Source of the DNA: Desulfuromonas versatilis
GTDB taxonomy: Bacteria > Desulfobacterota > Desulfuromonadia > Desulfuromonadales > NIT-T3
Reading direction: 5' to 3'
NCBI RefSeq assembly: GCF_019704135.1
Contig: NZ_AP024355.1
Span: 1,178,001 to 1,242,000 of the forward strand
DNA length: 64,000 nt
The position numbers and the translations under genes were made by a program. Under the pieces are notes generated by a model. It did not search any database. It was not told the origin of the DNA and saw only the letters and a list, made by a program, of their open reading frames with translations. Positions 45,799-53,948 of the stretch are shown here, piece by piece. Within the stretch, counting starts at the first letter, position 1. The number at the start of each line of letters is the position of its first letter.

Positions 45799-48171
45799 TT
45801 AGAACGGCGGGTCGGGGTAACGCTGGATTCCCGGGGCGGAAAGGCTGCCGTCGAGGTAGGTGGCGGCACTGGCGGCGTCGCTTGCCGAGTAGCCTGCCGA
45901 TAGCATCAGGGAAGTGATGTCGATGATGCCGTTGAGTACCCCGTTGTCGAGAAAGTCGATGGAATCGAAAATCAGACGCTTGGTGTAGACGCTATTGTGG
46001 GTGTAGGCGCCGGGTTCGTTGGCGAGCAGATTGAAGTTGAACGCCGCCCCCATGAGGTCCTTGCCGCGGCCGGGATAGGGCTGGTTCCAATTGGTGACCG
46101 GCGTGTTGCCGGCCCCCTCGACATACGGCGCGGTGAAGAAATAGGGGAAGCTGTCATGGTAATGGATCCCCCTGGCGGCCAGCTGGGCTTTGAGGGCGTT
46201 CAGGGCGTTGCTGAACCCCTGCTTGCGGGCCCTCAGGCCCTCGGGGCTCATCGCCTGCAGATGGCAGAAGGCGCAGACTGGAGAGACCGAGGTGATCAGG
46301 CCGGTCGCGGGGTTTATTTCCGTCGCCCTGAAGGTATGAGAACTGTTCCCCAGGTTCATGTGGCAGCTGGCGCAGGGGCCGCCGTTACCGACCCCGATCC
46401 CTGGGTGGGCGAACAGGACCGGGTTTTGGTAGCTCAGGCCGGCATATTGGTAGCCAGCTTTCCACATGACCGCGGCGGTTGCGAGCTTATGGGGATCGAT
46501 GACGCTCGAATTAGAGAAATCGGCAGTGGAAGATGCGATGGTGCTGCCGCCGGCCCTGCCGCTGTGACAATTGACGCAGACGTTGGACGGGCCCAGGTTT
46601 GGAAAAGTGTTCGACGGGGACAGGGTGATGTTGTAATTGAGGAACGAGACCGTAACGGGGTCAAGCACCCGGACTTCCCCGGTGGCCACGCTGAGGTGGC
46701 AGGCGTTGCAGGCGAGAATCTGCCCTGGCTGGCCGGCCGTGACGGGTGTGGGCGTGCCCGTGACTTTTTCGATAAAGCCCGGGGTGCTGTGGCAGTTTCG
46801 ACAGACCGGCCGAACCGGCCAGTCGAACACAGGGCCCGCAATCCAGGCTGGGCTGCTGGTGCTGGCGTGGCCCGAAGTGGCGAAGTCATCGAGGATCTGC
46901 GAATTGGCCGAAAAGCTGCCGTCGGCATGGCAGTCGGGACAGGCGGCATTTTGCGAAACATACTGGGCGCCGGTGCCGAAAACGCCGTCGAAATGGTTGG
47001 CGATATTCACGGCGGTGACCGCCGTGGAATGGGGGTTGTGGCAATCGAGACAGAGGTCCGCCATCTCGGCGGTGGCGTGGGTCGAGCCCGGCACGTTGGC
47101 GTGGCAGGGCTGGCAGACGCCGGTGGGGCGCCCGATGCTGTAATGGCCATTGCTGGTCGGGTCGTGGCAGGCCTGGCAGACGGCCATGGTGCTACCGGGG
47201 CCGGTGGTCTTGTGCTTGCTGAGGCCGTAGGCAGCCGTCACGTCCGCGTCCCTGGTGACGTGGCAGGGGGTGCAGTATCCTTGCAGAAACGCCGCGCGCG
47301 CGGGGATGTTGACCAGGGCCGAGTCGGTGCTGGTGTAACCTCCCGATGTGATACTGAGGGTGGCCGTGTAGACCCCCGGGGTGTCGGAATAGACTTCGGT
47401 AATTTTGGCGTTCGGCGTGGCGAAAACTAGCTCGGGTGGCCCGCTCCAGGCGTAGACGATGGGCCCTTGGTTGCTGCTGCTCTGCCGGGCGTCAAGGTAA
47501 GCGGGGAACGCGGCCCCGTTGCCCTGGGCATAGACATCCGGCCCGGCGTGGGCCGTGACCCGGGGAATCGGCTCGAAGGCGGCCGAAACGCCCTGGCTGG
47601 CCTGCAGGTTGGTGTAGGTCGCCGACCAGGTGCTGTTGCCGTTATCGACCAGGTCCGCATTGGGCGCCGTGATGGTTGAAACGCGGTATCCGTTATGGGG
47701 ACTGAACAGCAGGGTGCGATCCGACCCTGGGGTGATGCCGCTCAAGGACCGTCCGCCAGTTTCGCTGCAGGCCCCGCCGCTGCCGAGGGTGACCGAGATT
47801 TCGAGGTTTCCGGCGACGACCTCGAAATAGGCGACCAGGTAGCGCCAAGCCTTGCCGTTGTAGGGGACCACGTAGACCGAAGGAGTCGAAGGGCTCTGCG
47901 GCGCCTGGGCCGGGGCGATGTTCTGGCCGTCGAGGGTGACCCGGGCGACTTGGAAGCCGCTCTGGGGGGCGACGGTGACCTGGGCGCTGGTTCCCGTGGC
48001 CCCTGCCACATAGGTGTTGCCCGCCGGGGTAACGCTGCCGGGTTCGGCGGGGGAGGATGTCTTGGCGTTGACGAACCAGGCCTGGGCGGCCGGCGCCCCG
48101 GCCAGCAGCAACAGCAAGCCGATCAGGGGGCAGGCAATGGCGGCCTTTTTGAAAAGTGAAGTACGAAACAT
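45799..48171 (-). CDS. Large secreted 10-haem cytochrome with Ig/PKD-like head
   Basis: 790 residues from ATG 48171 (RBS aggaggga). The signal peptide ends AQA before WFVNAK. Residues ~30-200 hold two Ig-like/Big-type modules (TPAGNTYVAG, YVVPYNGKAWRYLVAYFE), ~200-290 a PKD-like domain (ARQSSSNQGPIVYAWSG), then ten CxxCH motifs: CTPCH, CQACH, CQPCH, CLDCH, CPDCH, CRNCH, CNACH, CVNCH, CASCH and CAFCH. The non-haem tail carries GKDLMGAAFNFNLL and EPGAYTHN. The head, the last haem module and the tail are homologous to the 18- and 22-haem proteins upstream. Probably extracellular. Confidence 0.9.
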   Translation of the reverse strand: MFRTSLFKKAAIACPLIGLLLLLAGAPAAQAWFVNAKTSSPAEPGSVTPAGNTYVAGATGTSAQVTVAPQSGFQVARVTLDGQNIAPAQAPQSPSTPSVYVVPYNGKAWRYLVAYFEVVAGNLEISVTLGSGGACSETGGRSLSGITPGSDRTLLFSPHNGYRVSTITAPNADLVDNGNSTWSATYTNLQASQGVSAAFEPIPRVTAHAGPDVYAQGNGAAFPAYLDARQSSSNQGPIVYAWSGPPELVFATPNAKITEVYSDTPGVYTATLSITSGGYTSTDSALVNIPARAAFLQGYCTPCHVTRDADVTAAYGLSKHKTTGPGSTMAVCQACHDPTSNGHYSIGRPTGVCQPCHANVPGSTHATAEMADLCLDCHNPHSTAVTAVNIANHFDGVFGTGAQYVSQNAACPDCHADGSFSANSQILDDFATSGHASTSSPAWIAGPVFDWPVRPVCRNCHSTPGFIEKVTGTPTPVTAGQPGQILACNACHLSVATGEVRVLDPVTVSFLNYNITLSPSNTFPNLGPSNVCVNCHSGRAGGSTIASSTADFSNSSVIDPHKLATAAVMWKAGYQYAGLSYQNPVLFAHPGIGVGNGGPCASCHMNLGNSSHTFRATEINPATGLITSVSPVCAFCHLQAMSPEGLRARKQGFSNALNALKAQLAARGIHYHDSFPYFFTAPYVEGAGNTPVTNWNQPYPGRGKDLMGAAFNFNLLANEPGAYTHNSVYTKRLIFDSIDFLDNGVLNGIIDITSLMLSAGYSASDAASAATYLDGSLSAPGIQRYPDPPF

Positions 48172-48370
48172 GGGGAAGTCCCTCCTTTTCTGGTTGTGAC
48201 CCCTCCGGGCGAACAAGTTCTTTGCGCCGCAGATGCGGCGTTTGCCTAGCCTTTGAAGGATACAAAAAGAGGGCATGCCTAATAGGACATTATCAAAGCA
48301 AAATTAAAGAACAATAATTTGATGTGTCGGGGCGTGAACTTTTTCGGGGGGGATAATCGGAATTTGGGAG
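48172..48370 (-). other. Leader/promoter region of the 10-haem cytochrome gene
   Basis: About 200 bp. The transcript side has ggcaaac, a gccgc/gcggc hairpin and gcaaag at ~48220-48246, which at first sight recalls a GEMM (cyclic dinucleotide) riboswitch core, but the 3' half of that motif is missing. AT-rich DNA near 48290-48320 is the probable promoter zone. Confidence 0.4.
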
Positions 48371-48442
48371 AAAAAAAGCCCCAGCCGAAGGGGCGGGGGC
48401 GAGAAGACGACTGGCTCAGGCGGTGCTTGCGCACCGCCTGAG
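48371..48442 (-). terminator. Terminator region of the 18-haem cytochrome gene
   Basis: Two hairpins in series on the minus strand. The first (48415-48442) is a perfect 12-bp stem with a ttgc loop just after the gene. The second (48378-48394, gcccc/ggggc) is followed by seven T residues at 48371-48377 and is the likely termination point. Confidence 0.82.
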
Positions 48443-48459
48443 GTGGTTGTTCCGCGCGG

Positions 48460-51400
48460 TTAGTGCGGAGTTGCCAGTTTCTGCATCTGCAGCGGAGTCA
48501 TCGGGGTGACCCAGGCATTCGGCATGTGGATCGTGTCCGCACCGTTCTTGAACAGCACCCGCGGGCTGCCGATGTTGCCGGTCGCTGAATTGTAAGGGGC
48601 GGCCGGGTTGGTTACGTCGACGAAGTCGAAGTTCAGCAGGTAGGGGTTTTCGGGCACGGGGATTACCCCCTGGGGCCCCTGCCATGTGGTACCCATTGCT
48701 GTGGGCGCTATCGCTTCGCCAGGGGCTGCGGTCCATTTGACGACGTCCACCGCGGTGCCGTTGTAGAGGTCAATGGCCTTCTGGGTGCCGTGGCATGAGG
48801 CGCAGCGCAGCGCGTCTACGCGGGTGATGGCGTGGCTGTAGTAGGGGGCGATGGCCACGAAGGTGGCGCCCAGGCCGTCGTCAAGGCCGTCGCCCTTAGC
48901 GGTCACGTCCGCCACTAGCGACTGCATGCTGCCGGGGTAGACCTTAGTCGAGCCGTCGGACATTACCCGGTTGACCAGGAACCGCCAGGATTTGCCGGAG
49001 GCGGGAGGACCACCGAATTTGGCGCTGGCGAACTTGGCGTGGGTCACGCTGCCGTCGTCGATGCCCTCGTTGTCGAAGTGGCAATTATAGCAGGTTACCA
49101 CCGACTGCATATGGCAGGTCGAGCAGTGAATGTCATCCTTGTGCATGTTGTGTTCGGGGGTGGTGCTGAGTCCTGCGGGACTGTGGCAGTTTTCGCACTT
49201 GGCCGAAATCGCGTCATCGAACATGGTGAGCGGGGTGCTGCCGGAGCCGTGCACATCGCTCTGCGGGTGGCAGGCCTTGCAGCTCATAGCGCTGTGTACG
49301 TCGGTCAGGCCGATGGATGCCTCTGCTCCAAGTCGGGCATGGCAGCCCTTGCAGTTGGCGTCAGCCACCTGGGCCGGATCGGCCTTGTCGTGGCAGTCGG
49401 TGCAGACCGGGTCGCCGGGCCAGGTGTCCTGACCCGTGACGGGGTCAGTCCACATGGCGGCATTGTGGCAATCGACGCAGGGCAGATTGCTGTAGGGGAC
49501 ATCGACGAAGTTGCCGAAACCCATCTGCAGGTTCTGTGGATCTGCAGTGGGGTCGTTGATGCTGTGGTTGTAGAAAGTCTCTTTACCCAGCCGGGTCATG
49601 TGCAGGCTGGTGGTGAAAACGTCGGTAACAGCCTGATGGCAGCCGGTGCAGTTGTTGCCACCCTGCGCCAGTGCGGTGCCGGTGTGGGTGGTGCCGGGCA
49701 GTGCCTCGGCAATGATGGTAGCGGTCACGACCGCCGGGATGCCGTTGCCGTCCACGACGCCGTCGGCCAAAAAGTCGATGGAGTCGGCCACAAGCTTCAG
49801 GGCATACCCTCGGTTGTGGGCATAGGCGCCCGGATCATGGTCGAGCAGGTTGTAGTTGAAGGCCGCGCCCATTACGTCCTTGCCCATTCCTGGGTATACC
49901 CCATCCCAGTTGCGGAATGCAGTGTTGGTTCCGTCGACAACGTAAGGAGCCGTATAGAAATAGGGATGGGCGGGATAGAAGTAGATCCCCTTGGCCTCAA
50001 GGGCGGTTTTTAGAGCAGCGAGGGCGGTGTGGAAATCGTCAGCCGAATCCTGCAGAATGGCAGGAGTCAGGCCGCCGTGGCACTGAGCGCAGGCGTTGCT
50101 GTTGACGGCGGTGACTGCGCCGGTCACATCGTCCTTGGTCACGACTTCCCAGGTGTGGTCGGCGATGTCGGTGCCCATGTGACAGGCCACGCAGGGGCCG
50201 CCGATGCCGGTGCCGTAGGCATCGCTCATGCCCACGCTGCGGTGGTAGCCGACGTCGTAGTTCTGGCCTTCGTACTCGTAGCCGCCACCGGCGAAGATCA
50301 TGCTGCCGGCCGCCAGGTAGTGCGAGTTGATAAAGCCGGTGTTGCCAAAGTTGGCGGTGCTCAGCTTGATGCTGTCGCCGCTTTCACGGGCGCCGTGGCA
50401 GCGCACGCACAGGTTGGAGGCGCCCACGTCGGGGAACTGCTGGGTGGCACCGTTGGAGTAGGTGGCGGTGTAGGCGCCGGGGGCGCGCAGGGCGCCGGTG
50501 GAGAGCTCGGTGTGGCAGCCCTTGCAGGAGAGCACTTCCATCGGGGCGACGGCGGTGGTGGAGCCGGTCACGTTGTTGATGAAGCCGGTGGTGCTGTGGC
50601 AGCGCTGGCAGGAGGCGCGGTTGGAGGCCGACCAGTCGTAGTGCATCCAGCCTTCGCCCAGGACGTCGCCGTGGCCCGAGTGACCGTATTCGGCGTTGAT
50701 GGTGTTGTCATGGTTGGCATGGCAGTCTGCGCAGGCTGCGTTGGCCGAGAGGTACTGGGCCTGCACCAGGACGGTGCCGCCGCCGTGGGGCTCGCGCAGG
50801 GTGGCCATATCGGACTCGTAGATGCTGTAGTTGGCCTCGGGCGAGCCGGGATACTGGGCGCCCGGCGCGTAGTACTTGTGGCAGACGGCGCAGCCGCTGG
50901 CGTTGTCGCCGTAGGGGTTTGCGATGTAGTGACCGTTGGTGCCGGCCGGGTCATGGCAGGACTTGCAGGTGACCGGGCCGTGGGCCGAGGCCTTGTGCGA
51001 GGAGGCGTCGTAGAAGGACAGCGCCTCGGGGCTGCGGGCGGTGTGACAGACGGCGCACTCGGCCTGCACGTAGTTGACCCGGGACTGAACGGTGACCTGG
51101 GCGGTGTCGGTGGCGACGGTGCCGCCGGAGGTGACGGTCAGGGTGGCCAGGTAAAGCCCGGGGGCGTCGGCATAGACGGTGGTCAGCGCCGCAGCGGGGG
51201 TGCCGAAGGAAAGGCCGGTGCCGCTCCAGGCATAGGTCATCGCGCCCTGGTTGCTGGTGCTCAGCCCGCCGTCGAGGGTAGCGGCGTAGGCGGCGCCTTC
51301 ACCGGTGGTCTTGACGTCGGAGCCGGCGTTGGCCGAAACCACCGGGGCCAGCTTGAAGGTGGCCGAGACGCTCTGGTCGGCCTGCAGGTTGGTGAAGGTG

Positions 51401-51891
51401 ACGGTGCGGGTTCCGTTGGCGTTGAGGACGTCGGAGGCGGCGCCGGGGGCGCTATAGGTGTCGATCTGGTAGCCGTAGTTGGGCGAGATGATCAGCGCGC
51501 GGGTGGCGCCGGCCGGGATGTTGACCAGCGACTCGTAGGTGTCCTCGCGGATCGCGCCGCCGGGGCCGGGGCTGACGGTGATGTCGATGGTGTCGCCGGC
51601 GAAGTAAGCTACCAGGTAGCGCCAGGACTTGCCGTTGAAAGGCACCACGTACTTGCCGTTGGCGTTGGGGGTGACGTTGGCGCCGTCGACGGTGACGCGG
51701 CTGACCGCGAAGCCGGCGCTGGGCACCACGTCGTATTCGACGCTGTCGACGCCCGTCGCATAGTATTTGTTGCCCGAGGGGCTGACGACCCCCTGGCTGG
51801 ACACTGCCGCCTTTGCGTTTACGAACCAGGCCTGCGCAAAGCTCGGCAGCACAAGAAGCAAGGTCAGTGCTGTGAGTAATTGCCTGTACAT
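48460..51891 (-). CDS. Giant secreted 18-haem cytochrome with Ig/PKD-like head
   Basis: 1143 residues; RBS aaggagtgaacgt. The signal peptide ends FAQA before WFVNAKA. Two Ig-like modules and a PKD-like domain (STSNQGAMTYAWSG) fill residues ~20-270. Then come 18 CxxCH motifs. Residues ~280-640 hold nine of them, including CQRCHSTTGF, CKGCH, CVRCHGAR, CVACHMG and CAQCHGG, then the tail module GKDVMGAAFNYNLLDHDPG. After it a second haem cluster of nine (CTGCH to CASCH) is unique to this protein. The first ~547 residues are encoded by DNA identical to the 22-haem gene. 88 nt after the tetrahaem gene, so probably co-transcribed. Confidence 0.92.
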   Translation of the reverse strand: MYRQLLTALTLLLVLPSFAQAWFVNAKAAVSSQGVVSPSGNKYYATGVDSVEYDVVPSAGFAVSRVTVDGANVTPNANGKYVVPFNGKSWRYLVAYFAGDTIDITVSPGPGGAIREDTYESLVNIPAGATRALIISPNYGYQIDTYSAPGAASDVLNANGTRTVTFTNLQADQSVSATFKLAPVVSANAGSDVKTTGEGAAYAATLDGGLSTSNQGAMTYAWSGTGLSFGTPAAALTTVYADAPGLYLATLTVTSGGTVATDTAQVTVQSRVNYVQAECAVCHTARSPEALSFYDASSHKASAHGPVTCKSCHDPAGTNGHYIANPYGDNASGCAVCHKYYAPGAQYPGSPEANYSIYESDMATLREPHGGGTVLVQAQYLSANAACADCHANHDNTINAEYGHSGHGDVLGEGWMHYDWSASNRASCQRCHSTTGFINNVTGSTTAVAPMEVLSCKGCHTELSTGALRAPGAYTATYSNGATQQFPDVGASNLCVRCHGARESGDSIKLSTANFGNTGFINSHYLAAGSMIFAGGGYEYEGQNYDVGYHRSVGMSDAYGTGIGGPCVACHMGTDIADHTWEVVTKDDVTGAVTAVNSNACAQCHGGLTPAILQDSADDFHTALAALKTALEAKGIYFYPAHPYFYTAPYVVDGTNTAFRNWDGVYPGMGKDVMGAAFNYNLLDHDPGAYAHNRGYALKLVADSIDFLADGVVDGNGIPAVVTATIIAEALPGTTHTGTALAQGGNNCTGCHQAVTDVFTTSLHMTRLGKETFYNHSINDPTADPQNLQMGFGNFVDVPYSNLPCVDCHNAAMWTDPVTGQDTWPGDPVCTDCHDKADPAQVADANCKGCHARLGAEASIGLTDVHSAMSCKACHPQSDVHGSGSTPLTMFDDAISAKCENCHSPAGLSTTPEHNMHKDDIHCSTCHMQSVVTCYNCHFDNEGIDDGSVTHAKFASAKFGGPPASGKSWRFLVNRVMSDGSTKVYPGSMQSLVADVTAKGDGLDDGLGATFVAIAPYYSHAITRVDALRCASCHGTQKAIDLYNGTAVDVVKWTAAPGEAIAPTAMGTTWQGPQGVIPVPENPYLLNFDFVDVTNPAAPYNSATGNIGSPRVLFKNGADTIHMPNAWVTPMTPLQMQKLATPH

Positions 51892-51933
51892 ACGTTCACT
51901 CCTTTTTTTCGAGATTTACTCCGCTTAACCTGC

Positions 51934-51959
51934 GGCGGGGCGGCCGAAGCCGCCCCGCC
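51934..51959 (-). other. Intercistronic hairpin between tetrahaem and 18-haem genes
   Basis: Perfect 11-bp GC stem (ggcggggcggc with its complement) and tetraloop, without a T run. Possible RNA stabiliser or partial terminator that lowers expression of the giant cytochrome relative to the tetrahaem protein. Confidence 0.75.
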
Positions 51960-51979
51960 TCCAAGGTTTTTGCATCCGC

Positions 51980-52744
51980 TTAGAACTCGTCGACGCCGTT
52001 GCCCTTGTTGTGGCAGGTCAGGCACAGGGCCGAGTTGTCCTGGGGCGCGTAGACGAAGTAGTTGCGGCCGGGAGCGGCGGTGTTGTTGGCGTTGTCCTTG
52101 TTGTGAACGTCGTGGCAGGTGGCGCAGGTCATGATGTCGCCGTACAGCAGCACGTCCTCGACAGTGAGGGCCGCGTTGTTGGTGTTGCTGAGGAACTGGC
52201 GGCCGGAGGCGGCGAACAGGCCCTGGCCGATGTCGTTGGTCTGGGCGTCGTTGTAGCTGAAGCCGATCGGGTGGTCGTTGCTGAAGTCGGCGTTGCCGCC
52301 CGCGTCGGCCAGACCGATGTCGCGGCCGCCCCAGCCGTCGCCGCCGAGCCCTGTCTTGGTGCCGGCCATGCCGTAGTGCTGGTCGACGGCGACCAGGCCG
52401 TCATGGCAACTCATGCACAGGCGGCTGGGGCCCATGAGCGGATCAATCCAATTATCTCCGCCTTGAAAAGTGGGCGAGGCGTAGGGTGTCCAGTTGCTGA
52501 TATAGCTGGTGTACTGGTGAGACCACAGCGGCTGCTGCTCGCCGGTGGGGTCGGCCATGGCATGGTGCGGGGTGTGGCAGAAGGCGCAGACGCGTGCCTG
52601 CGGGTCGTCGGTGGCCCCGGAAATGGTGTTCATGTCATGCAGCGAGCCGACGACCCCGGTGCCGGGCGCGGTGCCGGCCAGCGAGGGCGCGGCGGTCAGG
52701 GTGAGCAGCAGGGCGCTGAGCAGAAGCCTCTTCATGTTTTTCAC
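51980..52744 (-). CDS. Tetrahaem secreted c-type cytochrome, copy 1 (OmcE-like size)
   Basis: 254 residues. The chosen start is GTG 52744, six bases after gggagg; ATG 52735 is too far from it. The signal peptide ends PSLAG. Four CxxCH motifs: CAFCHTPHH, CMSCHDG, CATCHDVH and CLTCHNKG. Histidine-rich context (SLHDMN, LWSHQ, NDHPIGFSYN) gives candidate distal ligands. Size, haem number and the SLHDMN...CHTPHHA start resemble OmcE, a Geobacter tetrahaem protein that polymerises into extracellular filaments; I cannot verify homology here. The protein is identical to the copy at 58450-59214. Confidence 0.92.
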   Translation of the reverse strand: MKNMKRLLLSALLLTLTAAPSLAGTAPGTGVVGSLHDMNTISGATDDPQARVCAFCHTPHHAMADPTGEQQPLWSHQYTSYISNWTPYASPTFQGGDNWIDPLMGPSRLCMSCHDGLVAVDQHYGMAGTKTGLGGDGWGGRDIGLADAGGNADFSNDHPIGFSYNDAQTNDIGQGLFAASGRQFLSNTNNAALTVEDVLLYGDIMTCATCHDVHNKDNANNTAAPGRNYFVYAPQDNSALCLTCHNKGNGVDEF

Positions 52745-52888
52745 GTTGTACCTCCCTTTGAAATCGACCAGGTTGATGATACGGACCTATTGGGTCCGGT
52801 CTGCCCGCTTGCGAAAATATGAGCCTCCCTCCTTTCCGCATCGGTCCCGAGGGGGTGGCAGGTCCGCTTGACGCGGCCCCTCGGAAAA
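52745..52888 (-). promoter_or_regulatory. Structured leader of tetrahaem gene, copy 1
   Basis: The minus-strand transcript can form a nested fold: ccgagggg/cccctcgg closing an inner ccgc-gtcaa-gcgg hairpin, then a second hairpin cggacc-caata-ggtccg ahead of the RBS. The duplication ends right at the top of this leader (52888), so the leader is conserved while the DNA above it is not. Confidence 0.5.
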
Positions 52889-53469
52889 TGCTGCCTCATC
52901 AGGTTGACAGCGTTGGTGGTGAAAACGTGGGGGCGGGGTCAAGCCGGCGGATTCCCGGTTTGCGGTTCGAGGCCACCGGAAACTCTTGCCGGGACGCCTT
53001 GATCCCTCCCATCGCAATAGCTTTTCGGCTAATTAAGAAAATAAAAACATAAATGTCGAGGGAATTGCCAATGGGGCATTTGCTCCTGGATTTGTGCTGT
53101 AAATCGTTGGTATTACCTCATGTCAACTAGGAGAATTATCATTCGAGAGAAAAGAAGGTCAATCCTTTGGGCTAACAAAAAGTCAGGGTATGATTAGAAA
53201 ATGGCCTGTAAAATTAAGGTTTTGATGGGATCTTTAAGCGTTGTCAGCCCTCTGCAAAGATTGGCAGGTCCCTCCTAGGAAACCGTGATTAAACCTTAAG
53301 CAGTGAGGATGCTTGGAATTTGGCGAACCCAGAATCTGAATAGTCAAGTTTTGGAATTTAAAATTAAGCATTTAAAATGTTGACAATTTTTCCTTTAATT
53401 AAAATAATAAAAACGCCTGGATCTTGAAGGTATTGGTAATCAGAAACTGATTTAGCGGGGGAGGGGGGC
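52889..53469. other. Intergenic region between tetrahaem operon 1 and the receiver gene
   Basis: 581 bp. The half near 52889 is GC-rich, and the rest turns AT-rich. It must hold the promoter of tetrahaem operon 1 (minus) and that of the receiver gene (plus). I found no -24/-12 element on the minus strand and no RNA gene. Confidence 0.55.
53380..53408 (+). promoter_or_regulatory. Sigma-70-type promoter of the receiver gene
   Basis: TTGACA (53380-53385) and AATAAT (53403-53408), 17 bp apart, about 60 bp before ATG 53470. Confidence 0.7.
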
Positions 53470-53850
53470 ATGGGGGTGTTGAGAGTTCTTGTACTCGCGG
53501 ATGACTGGTCGATGCAGGAGATGCTGGAAAGGGTTCTGCGCTATAGGGGCTGGTCGGTGGTGTCGGCCCAGGACCGTGACCGGACGCTGCGGCTTTGGCG
53601 AAAGGGGAGTTTCGACGTGGTGGTGGCCGATCTGCAGATTCCCCGTGGGCGGGGATGGGAGATGGTCAAGGCGATCCGCTCAGTGGAATCCGGCCTGGAA
53701 CCGAGGATTCCCATCATCGCCCTCGCCGATGCCTGGCGGAGTGATTGCAGGAAAGACCCCCAGGACGAGGTAGTTGACAGGTATCTCGACAAGCCGTTTC
53801 GGGTAGTGGCTCTCTACAGCACGATCGAGGAGTTTGTGGGGCAGGGCTGA
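53470..53850 (+). CDS. Stand-alone response-regulator receiver domain
   Basis: 126 residues; RBS gggggagggggg. Asp11/Asp12 (LADDW), phospho-acceptor Asp54 (VVVADLQIP) and Lys108 (YLDKPF) are all present, so phosphorylation looks possible. The conserved Thr/Ser switch position is Ala86 (IIALADA), and there is no output domain. It lies between the two copies of the cytochrome module on the opposite strand, with no kinase gene nearby. Target unknown. Confidence 0.9.
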   Translation: MGVLRVLVLADDWSMQEMLERVLRYRGWSVVSAQDRDRTLRLWRKGSFDVVVADLQIPRGRGWEMVKAIRSVESGLEPRIPIIALADAWRSDCRKDPQDEVVDRYLDKPFRVVALYSTIEEFVGQG

Positions 53851-53857
53851 AAAAATC

Positions 53858-53918
53858 CCGGCCAAGAGAACGCAAAAGCCCCCGCCATCGGCGGGGGCTT
53901 TTGCGTTCTCTTGGCCGG
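53858..53918. terminator. Bidirectional terminator with a perfect 29-bp stem
   Basis: Two 29-nt arms (53858-53886 and 53890-53918) are exact reverse complements around an atc loop. A residues before and T/A residues after let it end both the receiver transcript and the 22-haem transcript. Unusually long and perfect for a terminator. Confidence 0.92.
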
Positions 53919-53948
53919 TTAAAAACGGCCGGCCCTTTTGGTTTGAAG

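Larger units (their letters stand above)
50249..52888. repeat. 2640-bp direct duplication, copy 1
   Basis: It matches 56719-59358 base for base wherever I compared, with a constant offset of 6470 bp and no indel. It covers the tetrahaem gene, its 144-bp leader, the intercistronic hairpin and the first ~547 codons of a giant cytochrome. A further ~85 bp of identity (50081-50165 against 56551-56635) lies just inside the divergent part at the same offset. Confidence 0.95.

Noticed and set aside
48215-48260. GEMM-like riboswitch in the leader of the 10-haem gene (ggcaaac, hairpin, gcaaag)
   Set aside because: The 5' half looks suggestive, but the second stem and the closing GGGTTGCC-type strand are absent, so the core cannot be formed as in known examples. 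Listed only as leader.
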